Under the pieces are notes generated by a model. It had not been told where the DNA came from. It worked only from the letters and a program-made list of their open reading frames with translations, and ran no database searches. DNA of 64,000 nucleotides from an uncultured bacterium (lineage in GTDB: Bacteria; Pseudomonadota; Alphaproteobacteria; Sphingomonadales; Sphingomonadaceae), in NCBI GenBank assembly GCA_903884945.1, contig CAISGR010000039.1:1-64000 (forward strand), in the 5' to 3' direction. The translations under genes were made by a program, and so were the position numbers. Positions 1 to 8,072 of this stretch are shown here, in pieces; the stretch's first letter is position 1; each line of letters begins with the position of its first letter.

Positions 1-814
1 CGACCTGGCCGAGATCGGCATCTTCGTTGCTCGCAATCACGTCCTTGAGCACGAGCGAGCGCTGATCCCCGCGGGTCGCCAAGGAATCGACCTGGGCCTG
101 ACGCCGTCCGTTGTCGGCATTGATCGCACGCAAAGAGCCGAGGCCGGATTCAAGCTGTCCCGCGGCGTCCGCCAGCGACTTCAGCTGAGCTGCAGTTGGA
201 TTGGTGCCGATGGAGCCCGCCTCAGCCAGCGTGCGGAACGCAGCATAGAGACCACCTCCGGCAGCGGTCGCGTTGATGCCGTATGGCACGTCGACTCCTT
301 CCGCGACGCGCGCGGTGGCCAGCACCGAATCGTCGCCGAATGCCTTGCTCTGATCGAGGCCGGCGAGATCCGCGAGCTTGGTCGGCTTGAACGGGTCGCT
401 GGCCGTCTGGGAACCGGCAAATAGCGGTGTGCCGCCGTCCGACGCATTCAATGACGCGGTATATTGATGAAATGCCGCGTCGATGGCGGATTGCAGACCA
501 GCGGCCTGCTGGGTGCCGACTGCGGTCAGGATCGTCTGGCGGAGATCGTCCGCGGCGGATTCCATGCTGCCGAGATGAGCATCGTACAGAGAGAGCGTTG
601 TGCTGACCCGCTTGGCTACCGCCGATTCTGCATCCTGACGCGCAAGCAGGCTGTGCGTCGAGAGGTTGCGGACCGCCTCGGTTCCGAGATCGGCGAAATT
701 ATTGGCCTTCTTTCCAGTGGAAAGCTGCGTCTGCGTCGTCGCGAGCATCGATTGCGAACGCTGAATAGCCGCCGCCATCGTGCGCTGTAGTGGTATGGTT
801 GCAACACGGGTCAT
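1..814 (-). CDS. flgL: Flagellar hook-associated protein FlgL (partial, C-terminus beyond window)
   Basis: FlgL is the hook-filament junction protein that caps the hook distal to FlgK and receives the flagellin filament outside the cell. The reading frame starts at the ATG at 814 (MTRVATIPLQRTMAAAIQRS) and stays open to the window edge, giving about 271 residues without a stop. The N-terminus has the flagellin-like coiled-coil pattern (QRTMAAAIQRSQSMLATTQTQLSTGKKANNF). The visible end (VLKDVIASNEDADLGQV) matches the conserved C-terminal helix of the family, so probably only the last few dozen residues are missing. The start lies 11 bases after the flgK stop, in the order flgE-flgK-flgL. Identification rests on recognising the termini and on context. 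Confidence 0.88.
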   Translation of the reverse strand, partial: MTRVATIPLQRTMAAAIQRSQSMLATTQTQLSTGKKANNFADLGTEAVRNLSTHSLLARQDAESAVAKRVSTTLSLYDAHLGSMESAADDLRQTILTAVGTQQAAGLQSAIDAAFHQYTASLNASDGGTPLFAGSQTASDPFKPTKLADLAGLDQSKAFGDDSVLATARVAEGVDVPYGINATAAGGGLYAAFRTLAEAGSIGTNPTAAQLKSLADAAGQLESGLGSLRAINADNGRRQAQVDSLATRGDQRSLVLKDVIASNEDADLGQV

Positions 815-825
815 GGCTTATTCTT

Positions 826-2922
826 TCAGCGAACCATTGCGAGCAGGGTATCGTACATGTTGCTGGCCGTGCTCAGCACGCGCGCGGCCGCGGAGTAGCT
901 ATTCTGGAGGACGACCATCTGGGAAAGTTCCTCGTCGATATTGACCCCCGAGAAACTGTCGCGCCGGTTGATCGCGTCGTCCTGTCGCGACGTCGCATCG
1001 GTGAGGCTGCTCTTCGCCTGTGCGGCCTGCAATCCGGTTCGCCCGAGCAATTCGCCCGAGAATCTTTCCATCGTGGTAACGCCGTCCTTGCCGAGGTCGA
1101 CGGTCTGACCGAGGCGCTCGACAAAGGCCGTCGCACCGCGCGTATCGCCCGGTCCAAGCGCCTGCGCACCCACCGCGGCCGTCGTATCGAGCCGCGCCAA
1201 CGGCAATTTGGAAGCATTGGCGAGCACGTCGGGACGGACCTGCGCTGCAGCCAGTCCGCTCGAAGCCCCGGTCAGTCCGGCCAGGGCCGAGAAGGATCTG
1301 TCCGTGCCGAAGCGGTCGGTCGAATCCGATGGGATGGACAGCACTGCCCCGGACAAGCCGACCTGCGGCTTAAACTGGATTCGCCCACGATCATCGAGCG
1401 AGAACGAGCCGAACTTGCCGAGCGGGCTGCCGTTGAGTTCTGTCACGAGATTCCCGAAGGTCGGCCCTGCCGATCCCGTCATCGAATATTTCGTGAGCGC
1501 ACGGCCCGAAGCGTCCCGCAGGACGATTTCGGCCGTCTGGCCGGCGCCGAAGCCGTGCGGATCCGTGGCGGTGAAGCCCGTTGGCACAAGGGCGCTCTCG
1601 TCGCTGCGGATCAGGTCGTTCATGCCGAAAAACTGCGACATACCGACGCCGGCGCGGTCACTAGGGACCGTCGGATCCTGCGCGATCGCAACGCCGTTTC
1701 CGCTGCCCTTGGCTGTAATGCTCAGTACGCCGTTGATGAAGGTCGCAATACCCGCGCCCCCCAGCCCGGTGTTGATGGTGCTGACCAGTCCATGGAGCGT
1801 GGCGCTGGGGCCCAACGCGTCGAAATCGACGCGCGTGCTGGCCACGAGCTTGCCGCTGGAGTCGACGACCGCGACGGTTGCAGCACCCGTGAAGCCCAGC
1901 CGATCGCTGCCGACCATGCCGGTCTGACGACCGACGAGCGTCGCGGGCGGCGGGACGGTGGTGCCGGCATTCGAGACGGAATTGAGCGCCTCGGCGAGCC
2001 CCCCGAAGGTAACCCCCAGTTGTTCCTGGAACTGTGGAAGTGAACGATCGCGCAGATCGAGCAGGCCGCCGAGCTTCCCGCCGACCGCCGCGGTTTCCAG
2101 GCGCTCGCCCGTCAACGCCGACGCCCCGGCCGCATCGGCGAAGCGAATGTCGATCGACGGATAGGTCGGCTGATCGACACCGATCCCGGCAGACGGATAG
2201 GACAGCTGACGCAGGCGCGTGTCGAGCAGCGTCGCACCCGATGCCGTTTCGATGTTCACGCGACCGTCGGGCTGGTCCCGGACCGTGATCCCGACCAGGC
2301 TGCTCAATTCCTGGATCGCATTCATGCGCTGATCGGCTACGCCGGAGGTACTGCGCCCGAGTCCGGTCTGCTGCACGACCGAGACGTTGAGATCGTTGAT
2401 CCTGGTCAGCAGATTGTTGATCGACTCAACCGTATAGCCGACTTCGGATTCGACATCGGTGCGCAGGCCCGAGACATCCCTGTTGAGCTGCTGCATCGAG
2501 CTCAGGGCATCCTGGACGTTGCCGGTAAAAACGGAGATCGTCTGCTGCGAGCCCGCCGCACCCGTCATCGCCACAGCGGACGAGGAGATCGCGTCGAGCC
2601 GGGCCGGCAACCCCGTATCGGCGCCCGGTTCGCCGAGCAGCGCCTGGAGTCGGTCGAGATAGGATGCCGTCGCATCTGCCCGGCCATAGTCGCCTGATCG
2701 CTGATAGACGGTGGCCTCGAGGAACCGGTCCGCCACCCGCTGTGGCTCGCCGATGACGACGCCCGAAACGCGCCCCGATGTGACGCCGGTCGACAGCGAG
2801 ACCTTTTCGCGCGCGTATCCGGCAACGCCGACGTTCGCGATGTTGTTCGACACCGTGCGCAGGCCCGCCTGCGCCGCGGCGAGGCCGGATACCGCCGTCC
2901 CAAGGATCTCGCTGAGCGACAC
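826..2922 (-). CDS. flgK: Flagellar hook-associated protein FlgK
   Basis: FlgK is the first hook-filament junction protein, exported through the flagellar type III apparatus. The 698-residue product starts MSLSEILGTAVSGLAAAQAG and carries the rod/hook/HAP N-terminal motif NNIANVGVAGYAREKV at about residues 27-42. The C-terminus (SGVNIDEELSQMVVLQNSYSAAARVLST) is the conserved FlgK D0 helix. At 698 residues it is longer than the enterobacterial protein (about 550), and the extra length is in the variable middle domains. It sits 23 bases after flgE and 11 bases before flgL, so the three are very likely one operon. Confidence 0.95.
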   Translation of the reverse strand: MSLSEILGTAVSGLAAAQAGLRTVSNNIANVGVAGYAREKVSLSTGVTSGRVSGVVIGEPQRVADRFLEATVYQRSGDYGRADATASYLDRLQALLGEPGADTGLPARLDAISSSAVAMTGAAGSQQTISVFTGNVQDALSSMQQLNRDVSGLRTDVESEVGYTVESINNLLTRINDLNVSVVQQTGLGRSTSGVADQRMNAIQELSSLVGITVRDQPDGRVNIETASGATLLDTRLRQLSYPSAGIGVDQPTYPSIDIRFADAAGASALTGERLETAAVGGKLGGLLDLRDRSLPQFQEQLGVTFGGLAEALNSVSNAGTTVPPPATLVGRQTGMVGSDRLGFTGAATVAVVDSSGKLVASTRVDFDALGPSATLHGLVSTINTGLGGAGIATFINGVLSITAKGSGNGVAIAQDPTVPSDRAGVGMSQFFGMNDLIRSDESALVPTGFTATDPHGFGAGQTAEIVLRDASGRALTKYSMTGSAGPTFGNLVTELNGSPLGKFGSFSLDDRGRIQFKPQVGLSGAVLSIPSDSTDRFGTDRSFSALAGLTGASSGLAAAQVRPDVLANASKLPLARLDTTAAVGAQALGPGDTRGATAFVERLGQTVDLGKDGVTTMERFSGELLGRTGLQAAQAKSSLTDATSRQDDAINRRDSFSGVNIDEELSQMVVLQNSYSAAARVLSTASNMYDTLLAMVR

Positions 2923-2945
2923 CGTCTTCTCCCGCCGCGATCAGA

Positions 2946-4247
2946 TCAGCGCTTGAGGTCGCTGACTTCGCGCAGCATGTCATCCACCGTGGTGATGATC
3001 TTGGACGAAGCGCTATAGGCGCGCTGGAACCGGATCATGTTGGTGAATTCGCTGGCTAGATCGACCGTCGAGGCCTCGAGCGAGCCCGCGGCGATGCCAC
3101 CGGCGCCAAGAGAGCCGGGCTGGTTCAGCGTCATGCCGCCCGACTGCTTGCTGATCGTATAGGCATTGCCGGACAGCCGCGTGAGGCCGTCCGGGTTCTG
3201 GAAGGTCGCGATCGGCAGCTGGAACACGGAACGGGTCGTGCCGTCATCGAAGGTGGCGCTTACTTCACCGGTCTTGCTGATTTCGACCGACGACAGGTTC
3301 CCGAGCTTTCCGCCATCGACGTTGGACGAAATCAGCGCGGATTCGCTGCCGAACTGCGTCAGCCCGTTGATGCCGCCATTGTCGCCCAGCGCCAGGGTGA
3401 TCGGCACCGAGGCGGCGCTGTTCGACCAGGTGACGTTGAGGGGGCCGAACAGGGCAGCCGAGGAGGTTGCCTTGTCCAGGCTGCCGTCGGGGTTGAAGTT
3501 GACGGCGCCGCTGGCGAGGACACCGTTGGTCGCCGTCACGTCGGTCGCCGGCTGGGCATAGATTTCCGACGCCCATTTGTTCGCGCCAGTCTTGAGATAC
3601 GCCATCGTCACGCGATGGGCTCCCCCCTGCGAATCATAAATGTCGAACGACCGCGTGAAGTCGGGCGTCACCGTCCCCGTCGCCATGTCGCCGGCCGTAT
3701 AGGCGCCGACATGGGCCGTGGTGGTGGATTGCAGATTGGCGCGCATCTGCAGGCGTGACGTCGGCACTGCGGTGCCGGTGAGATCGCTCACTCGAACCGG
3801 CTGAAGCTGATTCAGGCTGCCGGTATTGGTGTATTGTCCCTGCGCGTCCAGGCGCCAGCCATAGAGATAGAGCCCGGCTGCATTGCGCATGAAGCCTTCC
3901 TCGTCGGGTTTGAACGATCCCGCGCGGGTGAAGGCGACATCCCCGGTTCCGTCGATCGACGAGCGGGTCACGAAAAAGCCACCGCCGTCGATCGCGAGGT
4001 CGGTATTGCTGCCCGAAGCCTGGAGAAGGCCCTGCTTCGATACCATCGAGACCGGTACCGCAGCGACGCCGCCGGCGGAATAATTGGTCTTGGCGCGGCC
4101 ATCCGTCACCAGGGTGCTGAACTGCGATTCGGTGCTCTTGTAACCGACCGTGTTGATGTTGGTGATGTTGTCGGCAACCGTCGCCATCGCGCTCGATTGC
4201 GCGCTCAGGCCCGAAACGCCGGCGTAGAGAGCAGAATAAAGGCTCAA
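2946..4247 (-). CDS. flgE: Flagellar hook protein FlgE (TTG start)
   Basis: FlgE is the structural subunit of the flagellar hook. The N-terminus MSLYSALYAGVSGLSAQSS and the D0 motif NITNINTVGYKSTESQF are diagnostic. The C-terminus (TVDLASEFTNMIRFQRAYSASSKIITTVDDMLREV) is the matching FlgE helix. The best start is a TTG at 4247: it places the conserved MSLYSA at residue 1 and has GGAG seven bases upstream. A longer frame to 4349 adds 34 residues that do not resemble the family. The product is 433 residues, a normal FlgE length. It is the first gene of flgE-flgK-flgL and is divergent from flbT across 188 bases that must hold both promoters. Confidence 0.93.
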   Translation of the reverse strand: MSLYSALYAGVSGLSAQSSAMATVADNITNINTVGYKSTESQFSTLVTDGRAKTNYSAGGVAAVPVSMVSKQGLLQASGSNTDLAIDGGGFFVTRSSIDGTGDVAFTRAGSFKPDEEGFMRNAAGLYLYGWRLDAQGQYTNTGSLNQLQPVRVSDLTGTAVPTSRLQMRANLQSTTTAHVGAYTAGDMATGTVTPDFTRSFDIYDSQGGAHRVTMAYLKTGANKWASEIYAQPATDVTATNGVLASGAVNFNPDGSLDKATSSAALFGPLNVTWSNSAASVPITLALGDNGGINGLTQFGSESALISSNVDGGKLGNLSSVEISKTGEVSATFDDGTTRSVFQLPIATFQNPDGLTRLSGNAYTISKQSGGMTLNQPGSLGAGGIAAGSLEASTVDLASEFTNMIRFQRAYSASSKIITTVDDMLREVSDLKR

Positions 4248-4405
4248 TGCGTGTCTCCAGTAAAAGTGACCGCCCGGGACGGATTCCGCGGGCAAGCCTC
4301 TTGCTGGCATTGTAGGATGATGGCTGGGGCAACCCAACCAAAGCTCCATATTTACCGCGACTAGGCAATAATTTCCGCCTCCCCGAGCACTGCAGGGAAA
4401 TTCAT

Positions 4406-4413
4406 TCCTATAA
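4406..4413 (+). promoter_or_regulatory. TCCTATAA element before flbT (candidate -10)
   Basis: The octamer TCCTATAA sits 22 bases upstream of the flbT ATG, at a distance that suits a -10 element with a short leader. The same octamer recurs at 7658 and 9255, each time in front of a gene of the flagellar and regulatory block. No convincing sigma-54 -24/-12 site was found in this intergenic region. Its promoter role is inferred from position and recurrence only. Confidence 0.4.
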
Positions 4414-4435
4414 GTTGAGTGCGAGGAGATCAGGA

Positions 4436-4834
4436 ATGCTCAGGATTACATTGCATGATGGCGAAAAGGCCATCGTCAACGGCGCGGTCATCAAGGCCAT
4501 CGGCCGTACCCAATTGTGTGTCGAGAATAAGGTCTCGATCCTGCGAGGGCGCGAGGTCATGTCCCCGCAAGATGCGACCACGCCCGCCCGCCGCCTCTAT
4601 CTGGCGTGCATGCTCGCCTATATCGACCCGGAGCACCGCACCGCGCACCAGAATATGACGGTGGAGGTCCTTCGCGAGGTGATGGCCACGCTGCCGGGCG
4701 ATGATGCGAAGGTCGCGTGCGTCCGCTTCGCGAACGATATCGCCCATGCGCAATATTATCGCGCCCTCTCTTCAGCGCGCGATCTGATCGCGATCGAGGC
4801 TGCATCGCACGCCACCGCGCTCCCGGCAGCTTGA
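4436..4834 (+). CDS. flbT: Flagellar biosynthesis regulator FlbT
   Basis: FlbT is an alphaproteobacterial post-transcriptional regulator. In Caulobacter it binds the flagellin mRNA leader and destabilises it until the hook is complete. The 132-residue product starts MLRITLHDGEKAIVNGAVI and contains the family block LRGREVMSPQDATTPARRLYLACMLAYID. The ATG at 4436 is chosen because a strong GAGGAGAT lies 6-7 bases upstream. An upstream TTG at 4415 would add seven unrelated residues. No flaF partner lies next to it. It is followed nine bases later by fliI, so the export ATPase genes are probably co-transcribed with it. Confidence 0.93.
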   Translation: MLRITLHDGEKAIVNGAVIKAIGRTQLCVENKVSILRGREVMSPQDATTPARRLYLACMLAYIDPEHRTAHQNMTVEVLREVMATLPGDDAKVACVRFANDIAHAQYYRALSSARDLIAIEAASHATALPAA

Positions 4835-4843
4835 TCGCCTCTC

Positions 4844-6160
4844 ATGCCGACCCTCGCCAGCGCGGCGCGCGCAATCCGCACCCTGTCGCCCGATCAGCGC
4901 TTCGGCAAGGTCGTGGCTGTCCGCGGGGCGCTGATTGAAGTCGAAGGTCTGGTAGGCGCGGCCCATATCGGCAGCCGCCTCATGATCGCCGGCAACGTCG
5001 AAGCCGAAGTCACCGCGCTGGACCGCGACGTCGCGCTCTGCCTCCCCTTTACCGACCCTCAGGGCGTCGGCCTGGGCATGCGCGCCCATCTCTCCGCCGG
5101 GCAATTCAGCATACGGCCAAGCACCGGCTGGCTGGGTCGCATGATCGACGGCCTCGGGCGCCCGATCGACGGACTGGGTGCCTTGCCGCCTGGCCCGGAG
5201 CCCCGCGCGATCAAGGCGCTGCCGCCACCCGCAGCCAGTCGCGCGCGCGTCGGTGCGCGGATTGAAACCGGGGTTCGCGTCCTGGACCTCTTCGCGCCAC
5301 TCTGCCGGGGCCAGCGCCTCGGCCTTTTCGCTGGTTCCGGCGTTGGCAAATCAGTGCTGCTGTCCATGCTGGCGCGCTGGACGGCATGCGACGTCGCCGT
5401 GATCGGCCTGATCGGCGAACGCGGCCGCGAAGTGCAGGAGTTCGTCGAAGACGATCTCGGTCTGGAAGGCCTTGCACGAAGCGTGGTCGTCGTCGCTACC
5501 TCGGACTCCCCTGCCCTGATGCGCCGCCAGGCCGCCTGGACCACGCTCGCGATCGCCGAACATTTCCGCGACCAGGGCCTCGATGTTCTCTGCCTGATGG
5601 ATTCGGTGACGCGCTTCGCGATGGCGCAGCGCGAGATCGGCCTTGCCTCGGGCGAGCCGCCCGCAACGAAGGGCTATACGCCAACCGTCTTCGCGGAACT
5701 GCCGAGGCTTCTCGAACGCGCCGGCCCCGGGCTGCCGGGCCAAGGGTCGATCACCGGCCTGTTCACCGTCCTGGTCGACGGCGACGACCACAATGAGCCG
5801 ATTGCCGACGCGGTACGCGGCATTCTCGATGGCCATATCGTGATGCGCCGCCAGATCGCCGAGCGCGGTCGCTATCCCGCGATCGACGTGCTGAAATCTG
5901 TCTCACGAACCTTGCCCGACTGCCTGAGCGACGCCGAGAATGCGGTCCGCCTGCCGGCACGCGCCCTTCTGTCGACCTTTGCCGACATGGAAGAATTGGT
6001 CCGCCTCGGCGCCTACAAGATGGGGTCGAGCCCGGACATCGACCGCGCCGTCATCGTGGCACCGGAAATCGAGGCATTGCTGCGCCAGGGCAAGGCCGAC
6101 CGTGGCCATACCGCCGAATCCTTCGCGGCGCTCGGCCAGATCCTGGAGCAGCCGGCATGA
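4844..6160 (+). CDS. fliI: Flagellum-specific ATPase FliI
   Basis: FliI is the F1-beta-like ATPase of the flagellar type III export apparatus, which energises unfolding and docking of export substrates at the inner membrane. The 438-residue product has the Walker A motif GSGVGKS at residues 164-170, the GERGREV motif at about 191 and the Walker B region DVLCLMDS ending near 254. The family block GEPPATKGYTPTVFAELPRLLERAG follows. Length and domain layout are normal. Its stop overlaps the fliJ start by four bases (ATGA), which suggests translational coupling, and flbT ends nine bases before its ATG. Confidence 0.97.
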   Translation: MPTLASAARAIRTLSPDQRFGKVVAVRGALIEVEGLVGAAHIGSRLMIAGNVEAEVTALDRDVALCLPFTDPQGVGLGMRAHLSAGQFSIRPSTGWLGRMIDGLGRPIDGLGALPPGPEPRAIKALPPPAASRARVGARIETGVRVLDLFAPLCRGQRLGLFAGSGVGKSVLLSMLARWTACDVAVIGLIGERGREVQEFVEDDLGLEGLARSVVVVATSDSPALMRRQAAWTTLAIAEHFRDQGLDVLCLMDSVTRFAMAQREIGLASGEPPATKGYTPTVFAELPRLLERAGPGLPGQGSITGLFTVLVDGDDHNEPIADAVRGILDGHIVMRRQIAERGRYPAIDVLKSVSRTLPDCLSDAENAVRLPARALLSTFADMEELVRLGAYKMGSSPDIDRAVIVAPEIEALLRQGKADRGHTAESFAALGQILEQPA

Positions 6161-6594
6161 GAACGCCCTTCGATACCGCCCTCCGGGTGCAACATCGTGC
6201 CGTCGAGACGATTCGGGTCGCGATCAGCCTCGAGATCGCGAAGCAGGGCGATCTGGAGCAGGTCGAAGGCCGCCTGGTCGATCAGGTACGAAGCGAGACG
6301 GCGCTGGCTGCCCGGTTTGCGCTGCCCGCATCCAGCGAGTGGCTCGCCAGGATGCGCGCGCGACGCCATCAATTGCGCGGCGAAGTCGAGGCCAGTGGCG
6401 TTCGCGTTGCCGCGCTTCGGGCGAAGGCAGCCGAGGCCTATGGCGCGATGCGCGCAATCGAGGATGCCGCCGATCGGCATCGCGACGCGGCCGAGCGCGA
6501 AGCGGAAGCGACGGAACAGGCGCGACTGGACGATTTCAGCGCAGGCCGGCTGTACGTCGCGCGCAAGCCACGCTCGATGAGGCGGGACGCATGA
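6157..6594 (+). CDS. fliJ: FliJ-like flagellar export chaperone
   Basis: The 145-residue, strongly charged, helical protein is in the fliJ position directly after fliI, with a four-base overlap at both ends. FliJ proteins are short antiparallel coiled coils that bind the FliI hexamer and FlhA, resembling the gamma subunit of F1-ATPase. The sequence is rich in Arg, Glu and Ala with long heptad-like stretches (EIAKQGDLEQVEGRLVDQV and AAEREAEATEQARLDD). Sequence conservation in FliJ is weak, so the name rests largely on position, size and composition. Confidence 0.72.
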   Translation: MRTPFDTALRVQHRAVETIRVAISLEIAKQGDLEQVEGRLVDQVRSETALAARFALPASSEWLARMRARRHQLRGEVEASGVRVAALRAKAAEAYGAMRAIEDAADRHRDAAEREAEATEQARLDDFSAGRLYVARKPRSMRRDA

Positions 6595-7601
6595 TCGACA
6601 AGATTGCTCTTGGAACGCTGACGCCGGCTGAACGAGCGCGCGTGATCTACAGCACCGCCCAATCGGAACTCGCAAGCCGTCTCTGGAAGGCGGCGCTCGG
6701 CGACTCCGAAGGCGGGGACCGCGTCAACGGCGCAGATCTTGCGAATAATCCCAGCAGCCTGGATTCTCTCCTGGCGACGATGACTCCGAAGGAAGGAGGG
6801 TCGGGTGGCGACTCCGCGCTCGCCGCCCTCACCAAATGTATTTGCGACGGGGAGGAGCCGGCAGCGCCGGCGCTTCCTGTGTCCGGAACATCCGCAGCCG
6901 GTATTGCGGCCCCGATCCCGCCAACCGATGCGGTGCCGGAACAAGCCACCGCGACCATCGACGGTCTCGGACCTAACACGCGGTATCGGGATTCGCTTTG
7001 CGCCGCTGCTCGGCAGACCGGCATCCCCGCCACGGCGCTGGCATCGATCATCGATGCTGAAGCGGCGAAGCGCCGCGACGGCAGCTGGAATCCGAGTTCG
7101 CGCAATCCTCGATCCAGCGCGGCGGGGCTCGGCCAGTTCCTCAGCAGGACATGGGAGGGGCTCGCCGAGCGACCCGGAACGTGGCTCCATGCCGTTGCCA
7201 GCACCAATGGCTGGCTCAACGATCGCGGCAAGGTCCGCGGGGATGCGCGCGGGTCCCTGCTCGCCTTGCGCTATGATCCGAACGCATCGATCCGCGGCAT
7301 CGCCGATTTCGCCCGCCAGAATCTGGACCGCCTCGAAAGCAAGGGTGTAAAGACGAACGATAATGTGCGCACCATCGCGCGCGCCGCCTATCTCAGCCAT
7401 CATCTGGGCTTTGGCGATGCGATGAAATTCCTCAAGGGGGGAATCCAGCCGGAGCGCGCGCGTGCGCTGCTTCATGCGCAGGTCGGCGGCGTTGACGCCG
7501 AACGCCGGATTGCCAGCGCGGGCGACCCCAGCCGCGCGCACCAGCAGTGGCTGCTTTCCTATATCGATCGCCGCATTCAGCCGGAGCGCTTTGCGATCTG
7601 A
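6591..7601 (+). CDS. Lytic transglycosylase-like muramidase of the flagellar cluster
   Basis: The 336-residue protein has a low-complexity N-terminal half and a C-terminal SLT/phage-type lysozyme-like domain. The core resembles the lytic transglycosylase fold: ASIIDAEAAK with a candidate catalytic Glu at about residue 157, then SSAAGLGQFLSRTWEGLAERPG at about 176-197. Lytic enzymes of this type open the peptidoglycan sacculus for rod assembly, and alphaproteobacteria commonly use a separate enzyme in place of the FlgJ muramidase domain. The ATG at 6591 overlaps the fliJ stop by four bases. No clear Sec signal peptide is present, so export could be via the flagellar apparatus, but that is inference. 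Confidence 0.7.
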   Translation: MIDKIALGTLTPAERARVIYSTAQSELASRLWKAALGDSEGGDRVNGADLANNPSSLDSLLATMTPKEGGSGGDSALAALTKCICDGEEPAAPALPVSGTSAAGIAAPIPPTDAVPEQATATIDGLGPNTRYRDSLCAAARQTGIPATALASIIDAEAAKRRDGSWNPSSRNPRSSAAGLGQFLSRTWEGLAERPGTWLHAVASTNGWLNDRGKVRGDARGSLLALRYDPNASIRGIADFARQNLDRLESKGVKTNDNVRTIARAAYLSHHLGFGDAMKFLKGGIQPERARALLHAQVGGVDAERRIASAGDPSRAHQQWLLSYIDRRIQPERFAI

Positions 7602-7657
7602 TCCTGTACTGCGCTGACGCGCAATACCCACCATATCGCGACCAACGGCTCCCCCGC

Positions 7658-7665
7658 TCCTATAA
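7658..7665 (+). promoter_or_regulatory. TCCTATAA element (candidate -10)
   Basis: TCCTATAATGCAATGGA at 7658-7674 matches TCCTATAATAAAATGGA at 9255-9271 at 15 of 17 positions, and shares its first eight bases with the site before flbT. It lies 38 bases before the small frame at 7696 and about 400 bases before the sigma factor gene. No obvious -35 hexamer was seen. Function is inferred from recurrence and the TATAAT core. Confidence 0.4.
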
Positions 7666-7695
7666 TGCAATGGAGATTGCGAAAGGGCGGGGCCG

Positions 7696-7830
7696 ATGAC
7701 CATCAGCAGAATTGACCGATCAACTCGCTTTCGTCTGGCGGACGCGACGGCCCGGGAAACCCGGCCGACGGCGCTGCCGGTTGCTGCAGCAACCTCTTCG
7801 CGACGAATCAGGTCTTCGTCTCAGGCGTGA
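7696..7830 (+). CDS. Possible 44-residue small protein
   Basis: An ATG at 7696 opens a 44-codon frame (MTISRIDRSTRFRLADATAR at its start) preceded by GAAAGGG eight bases upstream and by the TCCTATAAT element at 7658. The predicted peptide is basic, with no transmembrane segment and no recognised motif. An FlgM-like anti-sigma factor would fit the location, but no FlgM motif is visible. Third-position GC is clearly lower than in neighbouring genes, which argues against a conserved gene. Treat as a candidate only. Confidence 0.25.
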   Translation: MTISRIDRSTRFRLADATARETRPTALPVAAATSSRRIRSSSQA

Positions 7831-7994
7831 TCTTTCCAACCAGGCTGTCACATTGACCGGAGAGTGTAATGGCGCTCATCGTCAGCGTGCGCGCAGCGTG
7901 ACCCGCAACGGCTTGAAAAGACGCCAGAATACCCAGGATGCGAACGACATTAAATTATTGGATAAGTAGTTGCCCGTAAAGGAGGAGCAGCAGA

Positions 7995-8025
7995 TTGTTA
8001 GGAACAGGAGTTCCAAGTTAACTCC
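7995..8025 (+). promoter_or_regulatory. Overlapping inverted repeats and mini-ORF in the sigma factor leader
   Basis: GGAAC-AGGA-GTTCC (8001-8014) and GGAGTT-N7-AACTCC (8007-8025) overlap, so the two hairpins cannot form together. A TTG at 7995, nine bases after GGAGG (7981-7985), would start an eight-codon frame (TTG to the TAA at 8019) that runs through both repeats. The arrangement resembles an attenuator or translational switch 50 bases before the sigma factor start. The DNA facts are direct; the regulatory reading is inference. Confidence 0.4.
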
Positions 8026-8072
8026 AGCAACAGGGCCACGACGGGTCGGCCCAACGTCTGGGGGAATTTTTG

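Larger units (their letters stand above)
7602..8072. other. 471-base intergenic region with candidate leader elements
   Basis: No long open frame with typical codon use is present. The region contains a TCCTATAAT element (7658), a 44-codon open frame with a plausible ribosome site (7696-7830), a ten-codon frame (ATG 7869, MALIVSVRAA) preceded by GGAGAG, and a strong AAAGGAGGAG at 7978-7987 with no long gene behind it. Two overlapping inverted repeats lie at 8001-8025. An 85-codon frame at 7712-7969 was judged to be a chance frame because of its composition and lack of a start context. The whole region reads like a structured leader for the sigma factor gene at 8073. Confidence 0.5.

Noticed and set aside
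4248..4435. Sigma-54 promoter between flgE and flbT
   Set aside because: Hook genes often use sigma-54, but no pair of GG and GC with the required 10-base spacing and flanking consensus was found on either strand.
7712..7969. 85-codon frame before the sigma factor
   Set aside because: Arg-rich, no ribosome site, no motif, and it runs through sequence that looks like structured leader.
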